Assembly (NCBI RefSeq): GCF_001421715.1
Contig: NZ_LMKP01000023.1
Span: forward strand, 1 to 64,000
Reading direction: 5' to 3'
Length of the DNA stretch: 64,000 nt
Origin: Sphingomonas sp. Leaf22
GTDB taxonomy: Bacteria; Pseudomonadota; Alphaproteobacteria; Sphingomonadales; Sphingomonadaceae
Both the position numbers and the translations under genes were made by a program. Positions 16,864 through 28,323 of the stretch are shown here, piece after piece; position 1 is the stretch's first letter; each line of letters starts with the position of its first letter. The notes under the pieces were generated by a model. It did not search any database and had not been told where the DNA came from. It saw only the letters and a program-made list of their open reading frames with translations.

Positions 16864-16937
16864 TGGAGCGGGTGAAGGGAATCGAACCCTCGTCGTAAGC
16901 TTGGGAAGCTTCTGCTCTACCATTGAGCTACACCCGC
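16864..16937 (-). tRNA. tRNA-Gly (CCC anticodon)
   Basis: Reading the minus strand, the acceptor arms GCGGGTG/CACCCGC pair fully, the D arm is GCTC-AATGGTA-GAGC, the anticodon loop is TTCCCAA giving anticodon CCC, and the T arm holds GGTTCGATTCC. The CCA tail is encoded. It sits at the border between the scarred region to its left and conserved genes to its right, a common site for island integration. Confidence 0.95.
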
Positions 16938-16974
16938 GTCGATGGTTCAGCCCTTAGCCGGCGGGACCGTGCTG

Positions 16975-18006
16975 TCAAGCCGGGAGGAGCAGCGAGGCGT
17001 CGCCATAGGAATAGAAACGATATTCCTCGGCGATGGCGTGGGCGTACGCCGCCTGCATCCGTTCGCGCCCCATCAACGCCGATACCAGCATGAACAGCGT
17101 CGATTTCGGGAGGTGGAAGTTCGTCATCAGGCCGTCGATGCCACGGAACCGGTAACCGGGCGTGATGAAGATCGCGGTGTCGCCTTCGAACGGCTGGACC
17201 CGGCCGGCGTCGTCGCAGGCGCTTTCGATCAGGCGCAGGCTGGTGGTGCCGACCGCGATCACCCGGCCGCCGGCGGCGCGGGTCGCGTTCAGGCGGTCAG
17301 CGGTCGCGGCGTCGATGCGGCCCCATTCGGCATGCATCCGGTGGTCGTCGGTATTCTCGGCCTTGACCGGCAGGAAGGTGCCCGCACCGACATGCAGCGT
17401 CAGCGTCGCATGGCCGATTCCCGCCGTGTCCAGCGCCGCCATCAATGCCGGCGTGAAATGCAGCGCGGCGGTGGGGGCAGCGACCGCACCCGCCTCTCGC
17501 GCGAACAGCGTCTGGTAATCCTCGGCGTCGCGCACGTCGGCACCGCCGCGCCTGGCGGCGATATAGGGCGGCAGCGGCATGCGGCCGGCACGCTCCAGCA
17601 GCAGCTCGACCGGTTCGTCGCCTGCGAAGTCGAGCGCGAAGCTGCCATCCTCGCCCCGGTCGCCCGCGATCGCGGTGACGCCTGCGCCGAAATCGATCGT
17701 GTCGCCGTCGCGCAGCCGCCGCCCGTTGCGCACGAACGCCCGCCAGCGGCGCGGCCCCTCACGCTTGTGCAGCGTCGCGCCGATTCCGGCGTCACCGCGC
17801 CGCCCCTCCAGCTGTGCCGGAATGACGCGGGTGTCGTTGAACACCAGCAGGTCGCCGGGCCGCAGACAGGCGGGCAGGTCGCGCACGCCCCGGTCGAGCG
17901 TGGCATCGCCATCGAGCACCAGCATCCGCGCCGCGTCGCGCGGGGCGGCGGGGCGCAGCGCGATCCGCTCGGTCGGCAGCTCGAAATCGAACAGGTCGAC
18001 GTGCAT
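16975..18006 (-). CDS. queA: S-adenosylmethionine:tRNA ribosyltransferase-isomerase QueA
   Basis: QueA transfers and isomerises the ribose of SAM onto 7-aminomethyl-7-deazaguanine in tRNA, making epoxyqueuosine in the cytoplasm. The 343-residue sequence matches the family throughout: start [57 protein letters not shown] and the closing [20 protein letters not shown]. It is followed on the same strand, in transcription terms preceded, by a cyclophilin gene 23 bases away, a pairing that suggests cotranscription. Confidence 0.97.
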   Translation of the reverse strand: MHVDLFDFELPTERIALRPAAPRDAARMLVLDGDATLDRGVRDLPACLRPGDLLVFNDTRVIPAQLEGRRGDAGIGATLHKREGPRRWRAFVRNGRRLRDGDTIDFGAGVTAIAGDRGEDGSFALDFAGDEPVELLLERAGRMPLPPYIAARRGGADVRDAEDYQTLFAREAGAVAAPTAALHFTPALMAALDTAGIGHATLTLHVGAGTFLPVKAENTDDHRMHAEWGRIDAATADRLNATRAAGGRVIAVGTTSLRLIESACDDAGRVQPFEGDTAIFITPGYRFRGIDGLMTNFHLPKSTLFMLVSALMGRERMQAAYAHAIAEEYRFYSYGDASLLLPA

Positions 18007-18029
18007 CGCCGGTCGTCGCTCGCCCGGGG

Positions 18030-18722
18030 TTAGCGGGCGGGGGCGGGCTGGGTCCGCCGGGGCGCGGCGGCGGGCCGGGGGCGCGGCGCGGTGGCGGGCA
18101 GCGGTGCGACCGTCTCGGGCAGGGCGACCGGCGCTTCGGGCTGATAGGCCGGGGGATTGTCGCTGGCGATATAGGCGTGGACGACGCGCGACGGGTTGGC
18201 CGGCGGCTCGCCCTTTTCGATCGCATCGACATATTGCATGCCGTCGATCACCCGCCCGAACACGGTATATTTCTTGTCGAGCGCGAGGCGCGGGGCGAGC
18301 ATGATGTAGAACTGGCTGTTCGCGCTGTTCTCGTCATTGGCCCGCGCCGCCGCCACCGCACCGCGGACGTGCGGCAGGTAGTTGAACTCCTTTTCGACGT
18401 TCGGCAGCTTCGAGCCGCCGGTGCCGTCGCCATCGGGATCGCCGCCCTGCGCCATGAAGCCGTCGATCACGCGGTGAAATTTCAGGCCGTCATAGAATCT
18501 TTCGCGGGTCAACGTCTTGATCCGCGACACCATCTTGGGCGCGACGTCGGGACGCAGCCAGATTGTGACCCGCCCGCCGGTCGACAGGTCGAGGATCCAC
18601 AGGTTGCGCAGGTCCGTCGTCGACGGCGGCGGCGCGCGTCCCGGCACGTCCATGACCTGCGCCATGGCGGGCAGCGCGAGGAGCGAGGCGAGGAAAGCGA
18701 ACAATAGGGCGATACGACGCAT
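18030..18722 (-). CDS. Periplasmic cyclophilin-type peptidyl-prolyl isomerase
   Basis: The enzyme catalyses cis-trans isomerisation at proline during protein folding. A signal peptide ([20 protein letters not shown]) is followed by a cyclophilin domain with [29 protein letters not shown] and [11 protein letters not shown], which include the active-site Arg (FHRV) and the FxMxLA-like stretch. The last about 40 residues are rich in Pro, Ala and Arg and form an unstructured tail. The start at 18722 is chosen for the signal peptide; the frame stays open for another 119 codons upstream without homology. It runs toward queA. Confidence 0.93.
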   Translation of the reverse strand: MRRIALLFAFLASLLALPAMAQVMDVPGRAPPPSTTDLRNLWILDLSTGGRVTIWLRPDVAPKMVSRIKTLTRERFYDGLKFHRVIDGFMAQGGDPDGDGTGGSKLPNVEKEFNYLPHVRGAVAAARANDENSANSQFYIMLAPRLALDKKYTVFGRVIDGMQYVDAIEKGEPPANPSRVVHAYIASDNPPAYQPEAPVALPETVAPLPATAPRPRPAAAPRRTQPAPAR

Positions 18723-18970
18723 GGAGTTCCCGGAACACGCGAGGGATATTGGGTCTGGCAGCGGCGCATAGACCATGTCGTCGCTTGCGCCAATCTGAAC
18801 ATCGATGGGTCGGCATGGATCGGTTTCGGCAAAAGGGATTGGCAAACGGGCGCACGCCCGGCTATCACCCCGTGCGACTGGACGGAGAACCGATCGGTCC
18901 GGCGTCGCTTCCACGAAGGCGACCGGAGAGGGGCAGGGCGCGACATGCGCCCGACGACAAGGGCTGTTGA

Positions 18971-19555
18971 ATGGCGACTGACGACGATCAGCACGTACCC
19001 GCAGGCGGCGCGACCGCGCTGGACGGTGGGCCGGACAATCCCCGCAGGCGCGACTATCTGTCGATCGGCGCGGTGGCATTCGCCGGGGTCGGCGCGGGCG
19101 TGATCGCGCTGCCGCTCATCAACCAGATGTCGCCCGCCGCCGATACGCTGGCGCTGTCGACGACCGAGATCGACCTGTCGGCGATCGAGCCGGGACAGGC
19201 GATCAAGGCAAGTTTCCGCAAGCAGCCGCTGTTCGTGCGCAACCTGACGCCCAAGGAAATCGCCGAGGCGAATGCGGTATCGCTCGCCGATCTGCGCGAT
19301 CCGCAGACGCTGGCCGAGCGGACCAAGACCGGCAAGAACAACTGGCTGATCACGCTGGGCGTCTGCACCCATCTCGGCTGCGTGCCGCTGGGCGCGGGCG
19401 AGGGCGAGAACAAGGGCCCGTTCGGCGGCTATTTCTGCCCGTGTCACGGGTCGGCCTATGACACGGCCGGCCGTATCCGGCAGGGGCCTGCCCCGCAGAA
19501 CCTGCACGTTCCCGAATATGCATTCACGTCCGACACCATCGTGACGGTCGGCTGA
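18971..19555 (+). CDS. petA: Ubiquinol-cytochrome c reductase Rieske iron-sulfur subunit
   Basis: This is the Rieske protein of the bc1 complex. An N-terminal twin-arginine-like segment ([15 protein letters not shown]) leads into one membrane anchor (about 35-55). The [2Fe-2S] cluster motifs are CTHLGC (with VPLG) and CPCHGSAYD, giving two Cys and two His ligands plus the two disulfide cysteines. It takes electrons from ubiquinol at the Qo site and passes them to cytochrome c1. First of three genes for the complex, with cytochrome b 10 bases downstream. Confidence 0.97.
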   Translation: MATDDDQHVPAGGATALDGGPDNPRRRDYLSIGAVAFAGVGAGVIALPLINQMSPAADTLALSTTEIDLSAIEPGQAIKASFRKQPLFVRNLTPKEIAEANAVSLADLRDPQTLAERTKTGKNNWLITLGVCTHLGCVPLGAGEGENKGPFGGYFCPCHGSAYDTAGRIRQGPAPQNLHVPEYAFTSDTIVTVG

Positions 19556-19565
19556 GGAGAGAGTC

Positions 19566-20891
19566 ATGAGCTTCCCCTGGGCCAAGCATTACGAACCGAA
19601 ACAGCCGCTGATGCGCTGGCTGGACGAGAAGCTGCCGCTTCCCCGGTTGGTCTATAACGCGGTCGGTGCCGGCTATCCGGTGCCGCGCAACCTCAACTAT
19701 TTCTGGAACTTCGGCGTGCTGGCCGGCGCTGCGCTGGCGGTGCAGATCATCACCGGCATCGTGCTGGCGATGCATTATGCCGCGAACGGCGCGGTCGCGT
19801 TCGATTCGGTCGAGCGCATCATGCGCGACGTGCCGTCGGGCTGGTTCCTGCGCTATGCCCATGCCAACGGCGCGTCGATGTTTTTCATCGTCGTCTACAC
19901 GCATATCTCGCGCGGCATCTATTACGGGTCGTACAAGGCTCCGCGCGAGATGGTGTGGCTGCTCGGCGTCGTCATCTTCCTGCTGATGATGGCGACGGCG
20001 TTCATGGGCTATGTGCTCCCCTGGGGGCAGATGAGCTTCTGGGGCGCGCAGGTCATTACCGGCTTCTTCTCGGCGATACCGGGGGTGGGCGAGACGATCC
20101 GCGTCTGGCTGCTGGGCGGCTATGCGCCGGACAACGCCGCGCTCAACCGCTTCTTCTCGCTCCATTATCTGATGCCGTTCGTGATCGCGGGCGTGATCGT
20201 CCTGCATATCTGGGCGTTGCACATTCCGGGGTCGAACAACCCGACCGGGGTCGAGGTGAAGGGTCCGCAGGATACCGTGCCGTTCCACCCCTATTACACC
20301 GCCAAGGACGGGTTCGGCCTCGGCATCTTCCTGATCGTGTTCGCATCGCTGATCTTCTTCGCGCCGAACCTGCTCGGCCACCCGGACAATTACATCCCGG
20401 CCAACCCGCTCTCGACGCCGGCGCACATCGTGCCCGAATGGTATTTCCTGCCCTTCTACGCGATCCTGAAGGCGTTCACCGTCGACTTCATCTTCCCGGC
20501 GAAGCTGTGGGGCGTGCTGGCGATGTTTGGCTCGATCCTGCTGCTGTTCTTCCTGCCGTGGCTCGATAAGTCGCCAGTGAAGTCGGCCAATTACCGGCCG
20601 ACCTATCGCCTGTTCCTGATCGTGCTGCTGGTCGACGTGCTGGTGCTCGGCTATCTGGGCGGTGCCGAGGCGACGCCGGTCACGGTGCTGCTCAGCCAGA
20701 TCGCGGCAGGCTATTATTTCGCCCATTTCCTGGTCGTGCTGCCGATCGTGTCGGCGATGGAGCGGCCGCGCCTGCTGCCCAATTCGATCACCGAAGCGGT
20801 GCTGAAGGGCGAAGGCGGCACCTCGCTCGCGCAGACCGCCGCCCATGGGTCCGTCCTTCCGGGGCACAACAGCCCGGCCGCGGCCGAGTAA
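19566..20891 (+). CDS. petB: Cytochrome b subunit of the bc1 complex
   Basis: The membrane core of the bc1 complex, 441 residues with about eight transmembrane helices. Features include [10 protein letters not shown] in helix A, haem-ligand histidines in helices B and D ([38 protein letters not shown]), the [14 protein letters not shown] loop and the [15 protein letters not shown] segment with the Qo-site PEWY motif. AGGAGAG precedes the start. It is followed 10 bases later by cytochrome c1, as in the fbc/pet operon of alphaproteobacteria. Confidence 0.98.
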   Translation: MSFPWAKHYEPKQPLMRWLDEKLPLPRLVYNAVGAGYPVPRNLNYFWNFGVLAGAALAVQIITGIVLAMHYAANGAVAFDSVERIMRDVPSGWFLRYAHANGASMFFIVVYTHISRGIYYGSYKAPREMVWLLGVVIFLLMMATAFMGYVLPWGQMSFWGAQVITGFFSAIPGVGETIRVWLLGGYAPDNAALNRFFSLHYLMPFVIAGVIVLHIWALHIPGSNNPTGVEVKGPQDTVPFHPYYTAKDGFGLGIFLIVFASLIFFAPNLLGHPDNYIPANPLSTPAHIVPEWYFLPFYAILKAFTVDFIFPAKLWGVLAMFGSILLLFFLPWLDKSPVKSANYRPTYRLFLIVLLVDVLVLGYLGGAEATPVTVLLSQIAAGYYFAHFLVVLPIVSAMERPRLLPNSITEAVLKGEGGTSLAQTAAHGSVLPGHNSPAAAE

Positions 20892-20901
20892 GGGAATCAC
20901 G

Positions 20902-21768
20902 ATGCTCTCCTTCGCTTCCCGTTTTCTCGCCCGCAACCTCAACCTCGTCGTCGGCGCGGGTTTCCTGTTCGCACTACTGCTCGGCATCTTCTCGACCGTA
21001 GGCGGCATGCTGCACGACGAGCCGGTCCATTCCGCCGAGCACGAATTCCACCTAAAGCCGCGCGATGCGGGGCTGCAATCGGCGGGGCTGTTCGGCACCT
21101 TCGACAACCGGCAGCTTCAGCGAGGGTTTCAGGTTTACAAGGAAGTCTGCTCGGCCTGCCATTCGCTGCGGCTGGTGTCGTTCCGCGACCTTCAGGCGCT
21201 TGGCTATGACGAGGGTCAGATCAAGACGATCGCCACCGACTGGGCGATCGAACAGCCGAGCGTGAATCCGGAAACCGGCGAGCCGGCGACGCGCAAGAAC
21301 CTGCCGTCCGACCGTTTCCCGCTGGTCTTCGCGAACGACGTCGCCGCGCGGGCCGCCAACAACAATGCGGTGCCGCCCGACCTGTCGCTGATGACCAAGG
21401 CGCGCGACGACGGTTCGGATTACGTCTATTCGCTGCTGACCGGTTATAGCGCGCAGCCGGCCGATCTGCTCCGCAAGTTCCCCGAGGCCAAGACGCCCGA
21501 GGGCCTGCATTTCAACCGCTATTTCGCGACGCTGAACCTCGCTATGGCCCCGCCGCTGACCGCGAACGACCAGGTCCAGTATCAGGACGGCACCCGTGCG
21601 ACTGTCGACCAGATGGCGAAGGATGTCGCGGCGTTCCTGACATGGACGGCCGAGCCGAACCTGCAAAAGCGCCACACTTGGGGTCTGGCAACGGTCATCT
21701 TCCTGCTGATCTTCACCGGTCTGGCCTTTGGCGCGTATCGCAACATCTGGCGGGGCATGAAGCATTGA
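20902..21768 (+). CDS. petC: Cytochrome c1 of the bc1 complex
   Basis: The haem c subunit that passes electrons to soluble or membrane cytochrome c. The N-terminus is hydrophobic (LNLVVGAGFLFALLLG) and the haem attachment site is CSACH in YKEVCSACHSLRL. The distal methionine lies in the region after NLAMAPPL. A C-terminal membrane anchor (about 258-278) ends in FGAYRNIWRGMKH. The start at 20902 fits the usual N-terminus; the frame continues upstream only as overlap with cytochrome b. Its stop overlaps the TTG start of apt. Confidence 0.97.
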   Translation: MLSFASRFLARNLNLVVGAGFLFALLLGIFSTVGGMLHDEPVHSAEHEFHLKPRDAGLQSAGLFGTFDNRQLQRGFQVYKEVCSACHSLRLVSFRDLQALGYDEGQIKTIATDWAIEQPSVNPETGEPATRKNLPSDRFPLVFANDVAARAANNNAVPPDLSLMTKARDDGSDYVYSLLTGYSAQPADLLRKFPEAKTPEGLHFNRYFATLNLAMAPPLTANDQVQYQDGTRATVDQMAKDVAAFLTWTAEPNLQKRHTWGLATVIFLLIFTGLAFGAYRNIWRGMKH

Positions 21769-22316
21769 TCGTTGCGGATGACGTCGGGGCCGACGCGATT
21801 GCCCGGCGCATCCGCACCATTCCCGACTTCCCCAAACCCGGCATCCGGTTTCGCGACATCACGACGCTGATCCTCGACCCGGAAGGGTTGCGACTCGCGG
21901 TCGATGGCATGGTCGCGGCGGTGAACGGTCCGGTCGATCTGGTCGCGGGGATCGAGGCGCGGGGATTCGTCTTCGCCCCTGCCGTCGCCCTTGCGCTCGG
22001 CGCAGGCGTGCTCCTGATCCGCAAGGACGGCAAGCTACCCGGTGCTACCATCGCCGAAGACTATGCCCTCGAATACGGCAGCGACCGCATCGCCATCCAT
22101 GCCGATGCCTGCGCCCCCGGGGCGCGGGTGCTGCTGATCGACGATCTGATCGCGACCGGCGGCACGGCGCGTGCGGCGGTGCGGCTGCTGCGCAAGGCCG
22201 GGGCGAGCGTCGAACAGGCGTTGTTCGTAATCGACCTACCCGATCTGGGCGGGGCGGCGGCGTTGCGGGCCGAGGGGATCGGCGTGTCGGCGCTGGTAGC
22301 GTTTCCGGGGGAGTAG
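21765..22316 (+). CDS. apt: Adenine phosphoribosyltransferase
   Basis: Salvages adenine to AMP using PRPP. The family opening IRTIPDFPKPGIRFRDITTL is present, then GIEARGFVFAPAVALALG, the KLPGATIAEDYALEYG flap and the PRPP-binding loop VLLIDDLIATGGTA. The likely start is the TTG at 21765, which overlaps the cytochrome c1 stop (TTGA) and gives 183 residues, the usual size; no ATG is available in frame near the N-terminus. It therefore appears translationally coupled to the respiratory operon. Confidence 0.95.
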   Translation: MIVADDVGADAIARRIRTIPDFPKPGIRFRDITTLILDPEGLRLAVDGMVAAVNGPVDLVAGIEARGFVFAPAVALALGAGVLLIRKDGKLPGATIAEDYALEYGSDRIAIHADACAPGARVLLIDDLIATGGTARAAVRLLRKAGASVEQALFVIDLPDLGGAAALRAEGIGVSALVAFPGE

Positions 22317-22360
22317 GCCGGTTTCGGAAGGGGCCGGGGGCGCAAGCCGCTCTTGTTGAT

Positions 22361-22458
22361 TCGCCCTCACCCTTCCCACCCGGCGGCGCCGGGCGGGCCC
22401 CTTCCCTCTCCCGGCGGGAGAGGGAGGGAGCGGCGTAGCCGCGGAAGGGTGAGGGTGA
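22361..22458. repeat. Intergenic palindromic element between convergent apt and hisF
   Basis: A 16-bp outer inverted repeat (CCCTCACCCTTCC type, left arm 22361-22376, right arm 22443-22458) encloses a smaller hairpin (TCCCTCTCCC at 22403-22412 with GGGAGAGGGA at 22416-22425). Elements of this sequence style are common between sphingomonad genes. Lying between convergent genes, it may serve as a bidirectional transcription stop, though there is no T-run. Confidence 0.75.
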
Positions 22459-22488
22459 TCTGACTAATGGGTTGAAGGCACAGCCCGC

Positions 22489-23259
22489 TTACCCCCGCGC
22501 CGGAGACCGGACCGGTACTCCCGCCGCCGCCAGCGCGGCATGCGCATCGGCCACCGACGCCTCGCCGAAATGGAAGATCGACGCCGCCAGCACGGCGCTG
22601 GCATGCCCCTCGATCACCCCCGCGACCAGATGGTCGAGCGTGCCGACCCCGCCCGAGGCGACGACCGGCACCGATACCGCATCGGCGATGATGCGGATCA
22701 GGTCGAGGTCATAGCCGTCGCGCGTCCCGTCGCGGTCCATCGACGTGACCAGCAATTCGCCCGCCCCCAGCGCCGCCAGCTTGAGCGCGTGGTCCACCGC
22801 ATCAATGCCGGTCGCCCGCCTGCCGCCATGGGTGAACACTTCCCAGCGCCCCTCGACCCGCCGCGCATCGACCGAAGCCGTGACGCACTGGCTGCCGAAG
22901 CGGTCGGCGATATCGGCGACCAGTTCGGGCCGGGCGACGGCAGCGGAATTGACCGCGACCTTGTCGGCCCCCGCCAGCAGCAGCGCGCGGGCATCGTCGG
23001 GCGAGCGTACCCCGCCACCGACGGTCAGCGGCATGAAGCACACCTCCGCCGTCCGCCGCACCACGTCGATGATCGTGTCGCGCCCCTCGTGACTCGCGCC
23101 GATGTCGAGGAAGGTCAGTTCATCGGCACCCGCCGCATCATAGGCGCGCGCCTGTTCGACCGGATCGCCGGCATCGCGCAGTTCGACGAAATTGACGCCC
23201 TTCACCACCCGCCCGGCATGGACGTCGAGACAGGGGATCACCCGCGCCCGAACGGTCAT
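22489..23259 (-). CDS. hisF: Imidazole glycerol phosphate synthase cyclase subunit HisF
   Basis: The cyclase half of the heterodimer that makes imidazole glycerol phosphate and AICAR in histidine synthesis. A full TIM barrel of 256 residues: start [21 protein letters not shown] (catalytic D in CLDV), [24 protein letters not shown], and the second half [29 protein letters not shown]. Its ATG overlaps the end of hisA by 4 bases. It is the last his gene here; hisE/hisI do not follow. Confidence 0.98.
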   Translation of the reverse strand: MTVRARVIPCLDVHAGRVVKGVNFVELRDAGDPVEQARAYDAAGADELTFLDIGASHEGRDTIIDVVRRTAEVCFMPLTVGGGVRSPDDARALLLAGADKVAVNSAAVARPELVADIADRFGSQCVTASVDARRVEGRWEVFTHGGRRATGIDAVDHALKLAALGAGELLVTSMDRDGTRDGYDLDLIRIIADAVSVPVVASGGVGTLDHLVAGVIEGHASAVLAASIFHFGEASVADAHAALAAAGVPVRSPARG

Positions 23260-24017
23260 GCGCCGGCGACCCGGATCGCTTCCGCCAGATCGAGGCGACC
23301 GTCATACAGCGCGCGGCCGGTGATGACGCCCTCGATCCCCGGCTTGCCCTTCAGCGCGTAAATATCCTCGATCCCCGCCACCCCGCCGCTGGCGATGACC
23401 GGGATCGATACGGCAGCGGCCAGTGCGGCGGTCGCTTCAACATTGCAGCCCTTCAGCATCCCGTCGCGGCCGACATCGGTGAACAGCAGCGCCGCGACGC
23501 CGGCATCCTCGAACCGGCGGGCAAGGTCGGTGACCGAGACGGTCGACACATCGGCCCAGCCGCGCGTCGCCACCATGCCGTCCCACGCATCGACCGCGAC
23601 GACGACCTGCCCCGGACAGGCGGCGGCGGCCTCACGGACGAAATCGGGGTTTTCCAGCGCGGCAGTGCCGATCACGACCCGCGCGACGCCCAGATCAATC
23701 CAGCGATCGACATTGGCGCGGCTACGAATGCCGCCGCCCAGTTGCACCCGGCCGGGAAAGGCCTGCAGGATCGCGGCGACCGCATCGCCATTGACCGACT
23801 CGCCCGCGAATGCGCCATCCAGATCGACGACATGCAGATGATCCGCCCCGGCATCGGCGAACAGCCGCGCCTGCTGCGCGGGATCGTCGCCATAGACGGT
23901 GGCGCGGTCCATATCGCCCTCGGCCAGACGCACGACCTGTCCACCCTTGAGATCGATCGCGGGGAATACGGTCAGGCCACCGACGCGCTGCGTCGCGGCG
24001 GACATCAAGGACGCCAT
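23256..24017 (-). CDS. hisA: ProFAR isomerase HisA
   Basis: Isomerises the ProFAR aminoaldose to the aminoketose in histidine synthesis. TIM-barrel features: [14 protein letters not shown] (catalytic D), [55 protein letters not shown] and [13 protein letters not shown]. The start at 24017 is preferred because GAGAGG lies 8 bases before it, overlapping hisH by 13 bases; a second ATG at 24005 overlaps the hisH stop by one base and is also possible. Confidence 0.97.
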   Translation of the reverse strand: MASLMSAATQRVGGLTVFPAIDLKGGQVVRLAEGDMDRATVYGDDPAQQARLFADAGADHLHVVDLDGAFAGESVNGDAVAAILQAFPGRVQLGGGIRSRANVDRWIDLGVARVVIGTAALENPDFVREAAAACPGQVVVAVDAWDGMVATRGWADVSTVSVTDLARRFEDAGVAALLFTDVGRDGMLKGCNVEATAALAAAVSIPVIASGGVAGIEDIYALKGKPGIEGVITGRALYDGRLDLAEAIRVAGA

Positions 24018-24604
24018 TCGAGGAACCTCTCCAGCAGCGCGATGCCATAGCGCTGGCTCTTTTCGGGGTGGAACTGCACGCCCAGCAGATTGTCGCGGCC
24101 GATTGCCGCGGTCACCGGGCCGCCATGGTCGGTGGTGGCCAGCACCTGATCGCCATCGAACGCATAGCTGTGCAGGAAATAGGCCTCGCCCGGCACCAGC
24201 AGCGGATGCTCGCGGCAAGGCACGACATCGTTCCAGCCCATATGCGGCACGGTGATGCCGGGCGACGCGGGCAGCCGGCGGACGGTGCCGTCGATCCAGC
24301 CCAGCCCGGCATGGACGCCGAATTCCTCCCCGGTGGTGGCCAGCAACTGCATGCCGACACAGACGCCGAGGAACGGCACGCCGCCGGCCAGCGCCCGCTC
24401 GCGCATCGCCTCGACCATGCCGGGGATCGCGCTCAGGCCGTTCATGCACGCCGCGAACGCACCGACACCGGGCAGGACGATCCGATCGGCGCTCCGCACC
24501 GCTTCCGGATCGGCGGTGATCGACAGGTCCGCTGCGCCCGCCGCCTTCAGCGCATTGGCGACCGAATGGAGATTGCCCGCACCGTAATCGATCAGTGCGA
24601 TCAA
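24005..24604 (-). CDS. hisH: Imidazole glycerol phosphate synthase glutaminase subunit HisH
   Basis: Class I glutamine amidotransferase that feeds ammonia to HisF. It shows [18 protein letters not shown] at the start, IVLPGVGAF, the nucleophile Cys in [22 protein letters not shown] and the catalytic His/Glu pair in [13 protein letters not shown]. The start is a TTG at 24604 overlapping the stop of the YciI-like gene (TTGA); no ATG fits, so translation is probably coupled to the upstream gene. It gives 199 residues, the usual length. Confidence 0.97.
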   Translation of the reverse strand: MIALIDYGAGNLHSVANALKAAGAADLSITADPEAVRSADRIVLPGVGAFAACMNGLSAIPGMVEAMRERALAGGVPFLGVCVGMQLLATTGEEFGVHAGLGWIDGTVRRLPASPGITVPHMGWNDVVPCREHPLLVPGEAYFLHSYAFDGDQVLATTDHGGPVTAAIGRDNLLGVQFHPEKSQRYGIALLERFLEWRP

Positions 24605-24906
24605 AACAGGTCGCCGATCTGGTCCATCGCCAGCGTCATGGTGAAGGCGACGATCTCGACGGTCGCGACGCCATTGACGACGAACGGGTCGGTCTCCGCC
24701 ACCGCGCGCACCGCATCCGCTTCGCCGCGGAACAGCAGCACGCCGCCGGTCGGGGGAGTGCGGCGTCCGGCGATCAGCATGACACCCTCGTCCATCGCCT
24801 TCTTGATCCACGCGACATGCGCGTCGCGGTGGACGTCGACCTCGTCGAGCGGCTTCACATAGGTGAGCATCGCGAGGCTCATCGGCTGCATCGGACGGGC
24901 TACCAT
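24601..24906 (-). CDS. YciI-family protein inside the his operon
   Basis: A small ferredoxin-like alpha-beta protein of the YciI family. The family pattern is seen in [10 protein letters not shown], the conserved His of [29 protein letters not shown] and [14 protein letters not shown]. YciI proteins are often stand-alone domains of unknown or hydrolase-like role. It is wedged between hisB (1-base gap) and hisH (4-base overlap), so it is made with the histidine enzymes, but no role in the pathway is established. AGGGAG lies 10 bases before the chosen start. Confidence 0.9.
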   Translation of the reverse strand: MVARPMQPMSLAMLTYVKPLDEVDVHRDAHVAWIKKAMDEGVMLIAGRRTPPTGGVLLFRGEADAVRAVAETDPFVVNGVATVEIVAFTMTLAMDQIGDLF

Positions 24907-24907
24907 G

Positions 24908-25495
24908 TCACAACACTCCCTTGGTCGAGGGGATGGCATCGCTCTTGCGCGGATCGATCTCGGTCGCGGTGCGCAAGGCGCGGGCCAGCCCCTTGAAGAT
25001 GCTTTCGGCGATATGATGGTTGTTGGTGCCGTACAACGTCTCGACGTGCAGCGTGATGCCGGCGGCCTGTGCGAAGCTGTGGCAGAAATGGCCGAACATC
25101 TCGGTATCCATCGTGCCGAGCTGCGCCTGGGTGAACGTCACCTTCCACACCAGCCACGGCCGCCCCGAAATGTCGAGCGCGACGCGGGTCAGCGTCTCGT
25201 CCATCGGCGACAGCGCGTCGCCATAGCGGCGGATGCCGCGCTTGTCGCCCAGCGCCTTGGCGAACGCCTCGCCGATGGCAATGCCGGTATCCTCGACCGT
25301 ATGGTGCGCGTCGATATGCAGGTCGCCGAGCGTCCGCACGGTCAGGTCGATCAGCGAATGGCGGCTCAGCTGTTCGAGCATATGGTCGAAGAAACCGACG
25401 CCGGTCGACACGTCATAGGTGCCGGTGCCGTCGAGATTGACCGTGACGTCGATCGACGTCTCGCTGGTCTTGCGGGCGATGGTGGCGGTGCGCAT
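24908..25495 (-). CDS. hisB: Imidazoleglycerol-phosphate dehydratase HisB
   Basis: Dehydrates imidazole glycerol phosphate to imidazole acetol phosphate using two Mn ions. The monofunctional 195-residue form shows [16 protein letters not shown], the metal-binding [18 protein letters not shown], the mirrored second half [11 protein letters not shown] and [17 protein letters not shown]. The start at 25495 ([10 protein letters not shown]) fits homologues; an ATG four codons upstream is also possible. First gene of the his cluster in this window, divergent from sspB with about 80 bases between. Confidence 0.97.
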   Translation of the reverse strand: MRTATIARKTSETSIDVTVNLDGTGTYDVSTGVGFFDHMLEQLSRHSLIDLTVRTLGDLHIDAHHTVEDTGIAIGEAFAKALGDKRGIRRYGDALSPMDETLTRVALDISGRPWLVWKVTFTQAQLGTMDTEMFGHFCHSFAQAAGITLHVETLYGTNNHHIAESIFKGLARALRTATEIDPRKSDAIPSTKGVL

Positions 25496-25576
25496 GGCCG
25501 TGTCCATAGCGCGTGGCGTGGCCCATGCAACGCAACGAATCTTGACGGGCGGGCAAACGCCGCTAACCCAAGGCCC

Positions 25577-26059
25577 ATGAACCAGCCCGTCGCCGACAGC
25601 CTGATCCCGTATGACGAGATCGTCCAGGAAGCCCTGCGCGCCGTCGTCGGCCGCGTGCTCGGGCAGGTCTCTGCCACCGGTGCGCTACCCGGCGAGCATC
25701 ATTTCTACATCACGTTCAAGACGCAGGCACCGGGCGTCGACATCCCCCGGCGGCTGATCGAACGGTTTCCGGACGAGATGACGATCGTCATCCAGCATCG
25801 TTTCTGGGACCTGACCGTCGATGCTGAACGCTTCTCAGTCGGCCTGAGCTTCGGCGGCATTCCGTCGACGCTGGTCATTCCGTTCGCGGCGATCACCGGT
25901 TTCCACGATCCGGCGGTCAATTTCGAACTGCGCTTTCAGGCGAATGACGAACCGGGCGACGAACCCGAGCCGCATGATCCGCCCGAAAACGACGCGCCGA
26001 TCGCCACCAGCGAGGACGGGTCGAACGTCGTCGCGGTGGACTTCAAACGCAAGAAGTGA
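25577..26059 (+). CDS. sspB: SspB-like ClpXP adaptor protein
   Basis: Alphaproteobacterial SspB delivers ssrA-tagged and other substrates to ClpXP. The N-terminal substrate-binding fold covers about 10-115 ([67 protein letters not shown]). An acidic disordered linker ([15 protein letters not shown]) leads to the C-terminal ClpX-binding tail [10 protein letters not shown]. Its stop overlaps a GTG-started acetyltransferase gene. Confidence 0.94.
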   Translation: MNQPVADSLIPYDEIVQEALRAVVGRVLGQVSATGALPGEHHFYITFKTQAPGVDIPRRLIERFPDEMTIVIQHRFWDLTVDAERFSVGLSFGGIPSTLVIPFAAITGFHDPAVNFELRFQANDEPGDEPEPHDPPENDAPIATSEDGSNVVAVDFKRKK

Positions 26060-26472
26060 CGATCGAGGTCGTCGCCGCGCCGGGTGAGGGCGAGCGCGAG
26101 GCGATCCTGCGCATCCTGTCGGCGCATAACGATGCCGCGGTCGGGCCGACCGAACGACGGCAGGTCGCGATCGTGGTCCGCGACGATGCGGGCACGATCA
26201 CCGGCGGGCTGTGGGGCAAGATCGGCTATCGCTGGCTGTTCGTCGAGTTTCTGGCGGTTTCCCCGGCGTTGAAGGGGCAGGGGATCGGCCGTGACCTGAT
26301 GCAGCGGGCCGAAGAACTGGCGCGCGCGGCGGATTGCATCGGCATCTGGCTCGACACGTTCAGCTTTCAGGCGCGCGGCTTTTACGAGAAGCTGGGCTTC
26401 GGTCATTTCGGCACGATCGACGATTTCCCGCCGGGCCATGCGCGCTTCTTCCTATCGAAACGGATCGACTGA
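26056..26472 (+). CDS. GNAT-family N-acetyltransferase
   Basis: A 138-residue GNAT domain. The acetyl-CoA binding segment is [24 protein letters not shown] (Q/RxxGxG/A motif), followed by [22 protein letters not shown]. The substrate is unknown. The GTG start overlaps the sspB stop (GTGA), so the two genes form a coupled pair. Confidence 0.9.
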   Translation: MTIEVVAAPGEGEREAILRILSAHNDAAVGPTERRQVAIVVRDDAGTITGGLWGKIGYRWLFVEFLAVSPALKGQGIGRDLMQRAEELARAADCIGIWLDTFSFQARGFYEKLGFGHFGTIDDFPPGHARFFLSKRID

Positions 26473-26494
26473 CGCGCCCACGGGTTTTCGGGGG

Positions 26495-27880
<1,386 letters not shown>

Positions 27881-28104
27881 CGCCGATCGCCTGTCCTACA
27901 CGGTCGGCTTGTGCCATGCCGTCGGCTGAGCATCGCTGCCCACGTTGTTTGACAAGGTGGTTCGATGGTGTCGCACAGTGCGCGCAAGCTGCATGAGTGT
28001 GACTTTTGTGACCTTTGGCGTCGATGGGCATCCGGCGAGCGTCGGTTGCAGGGAACATCCCGGCCTTTCCCGCGCTGTATCCGTATAATGTTAGCGAGGA
28101 AGTC

Positions 28105-28323
28105 ATGGGTGCAACGACGATAGGCGCACTGGTCGGTGCCGCCATCGACAAGATGAGCGGTGATGATGATTCGAGCTTCGACGGTGCCATCAACGGTGCC
28201 GTCGTCGCCAATGTTTTGAAGATTGTCGTGCCCATGGCGATTACCTATGCCGTCGGCTGGGCGGTGTTGCGCGGTGCCGGCGAATTGAAGGCGCAACTGT
28301 TCGAAACGGAGGATGCAGCATGA
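28105..28323 (+). CDS. Small unrecognised protein with a hydrophobic segment
   Basis: A 72-residue protein with a good ribosome site (GAGGAAG, 5-6 bases before ATG). The start GATTIGALVGAAIDKMSGDDD is followed by a hydrophobic stretch (about 30-57, VVANVLKIVVPMAITYAVGW), so it may sit in the inner membrane. No family is recognised. It overlaps the next small gene by 4 bases and the two share an IGALVG element near their starts, suggesting that their products work together or arose from one another. TATAAT occurs about 20 bases upstream, but without a clear -35. Confidence 0.65.
   Translation: MGATTIGALVGAAIDKMSGDDDSSFDGAINGAVVANVLKIVVPMAITYAVGWAVLRGAGELKAQLFETEDAA

Noticed and set aside
24863..26059. 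Long in-frame upstream extension of sspB
   Set aside because: The first 238 codons are antisense to hisB and the YciI-like gene; the SspB fold begins at the ATG at 25577.
28083..28088. Perfect TATAAT upstream of the small-protein pair
   Set aside because: No -35 box lies at 16-18 bases. It may still be part of a promoter, but cannot be claimed as one.
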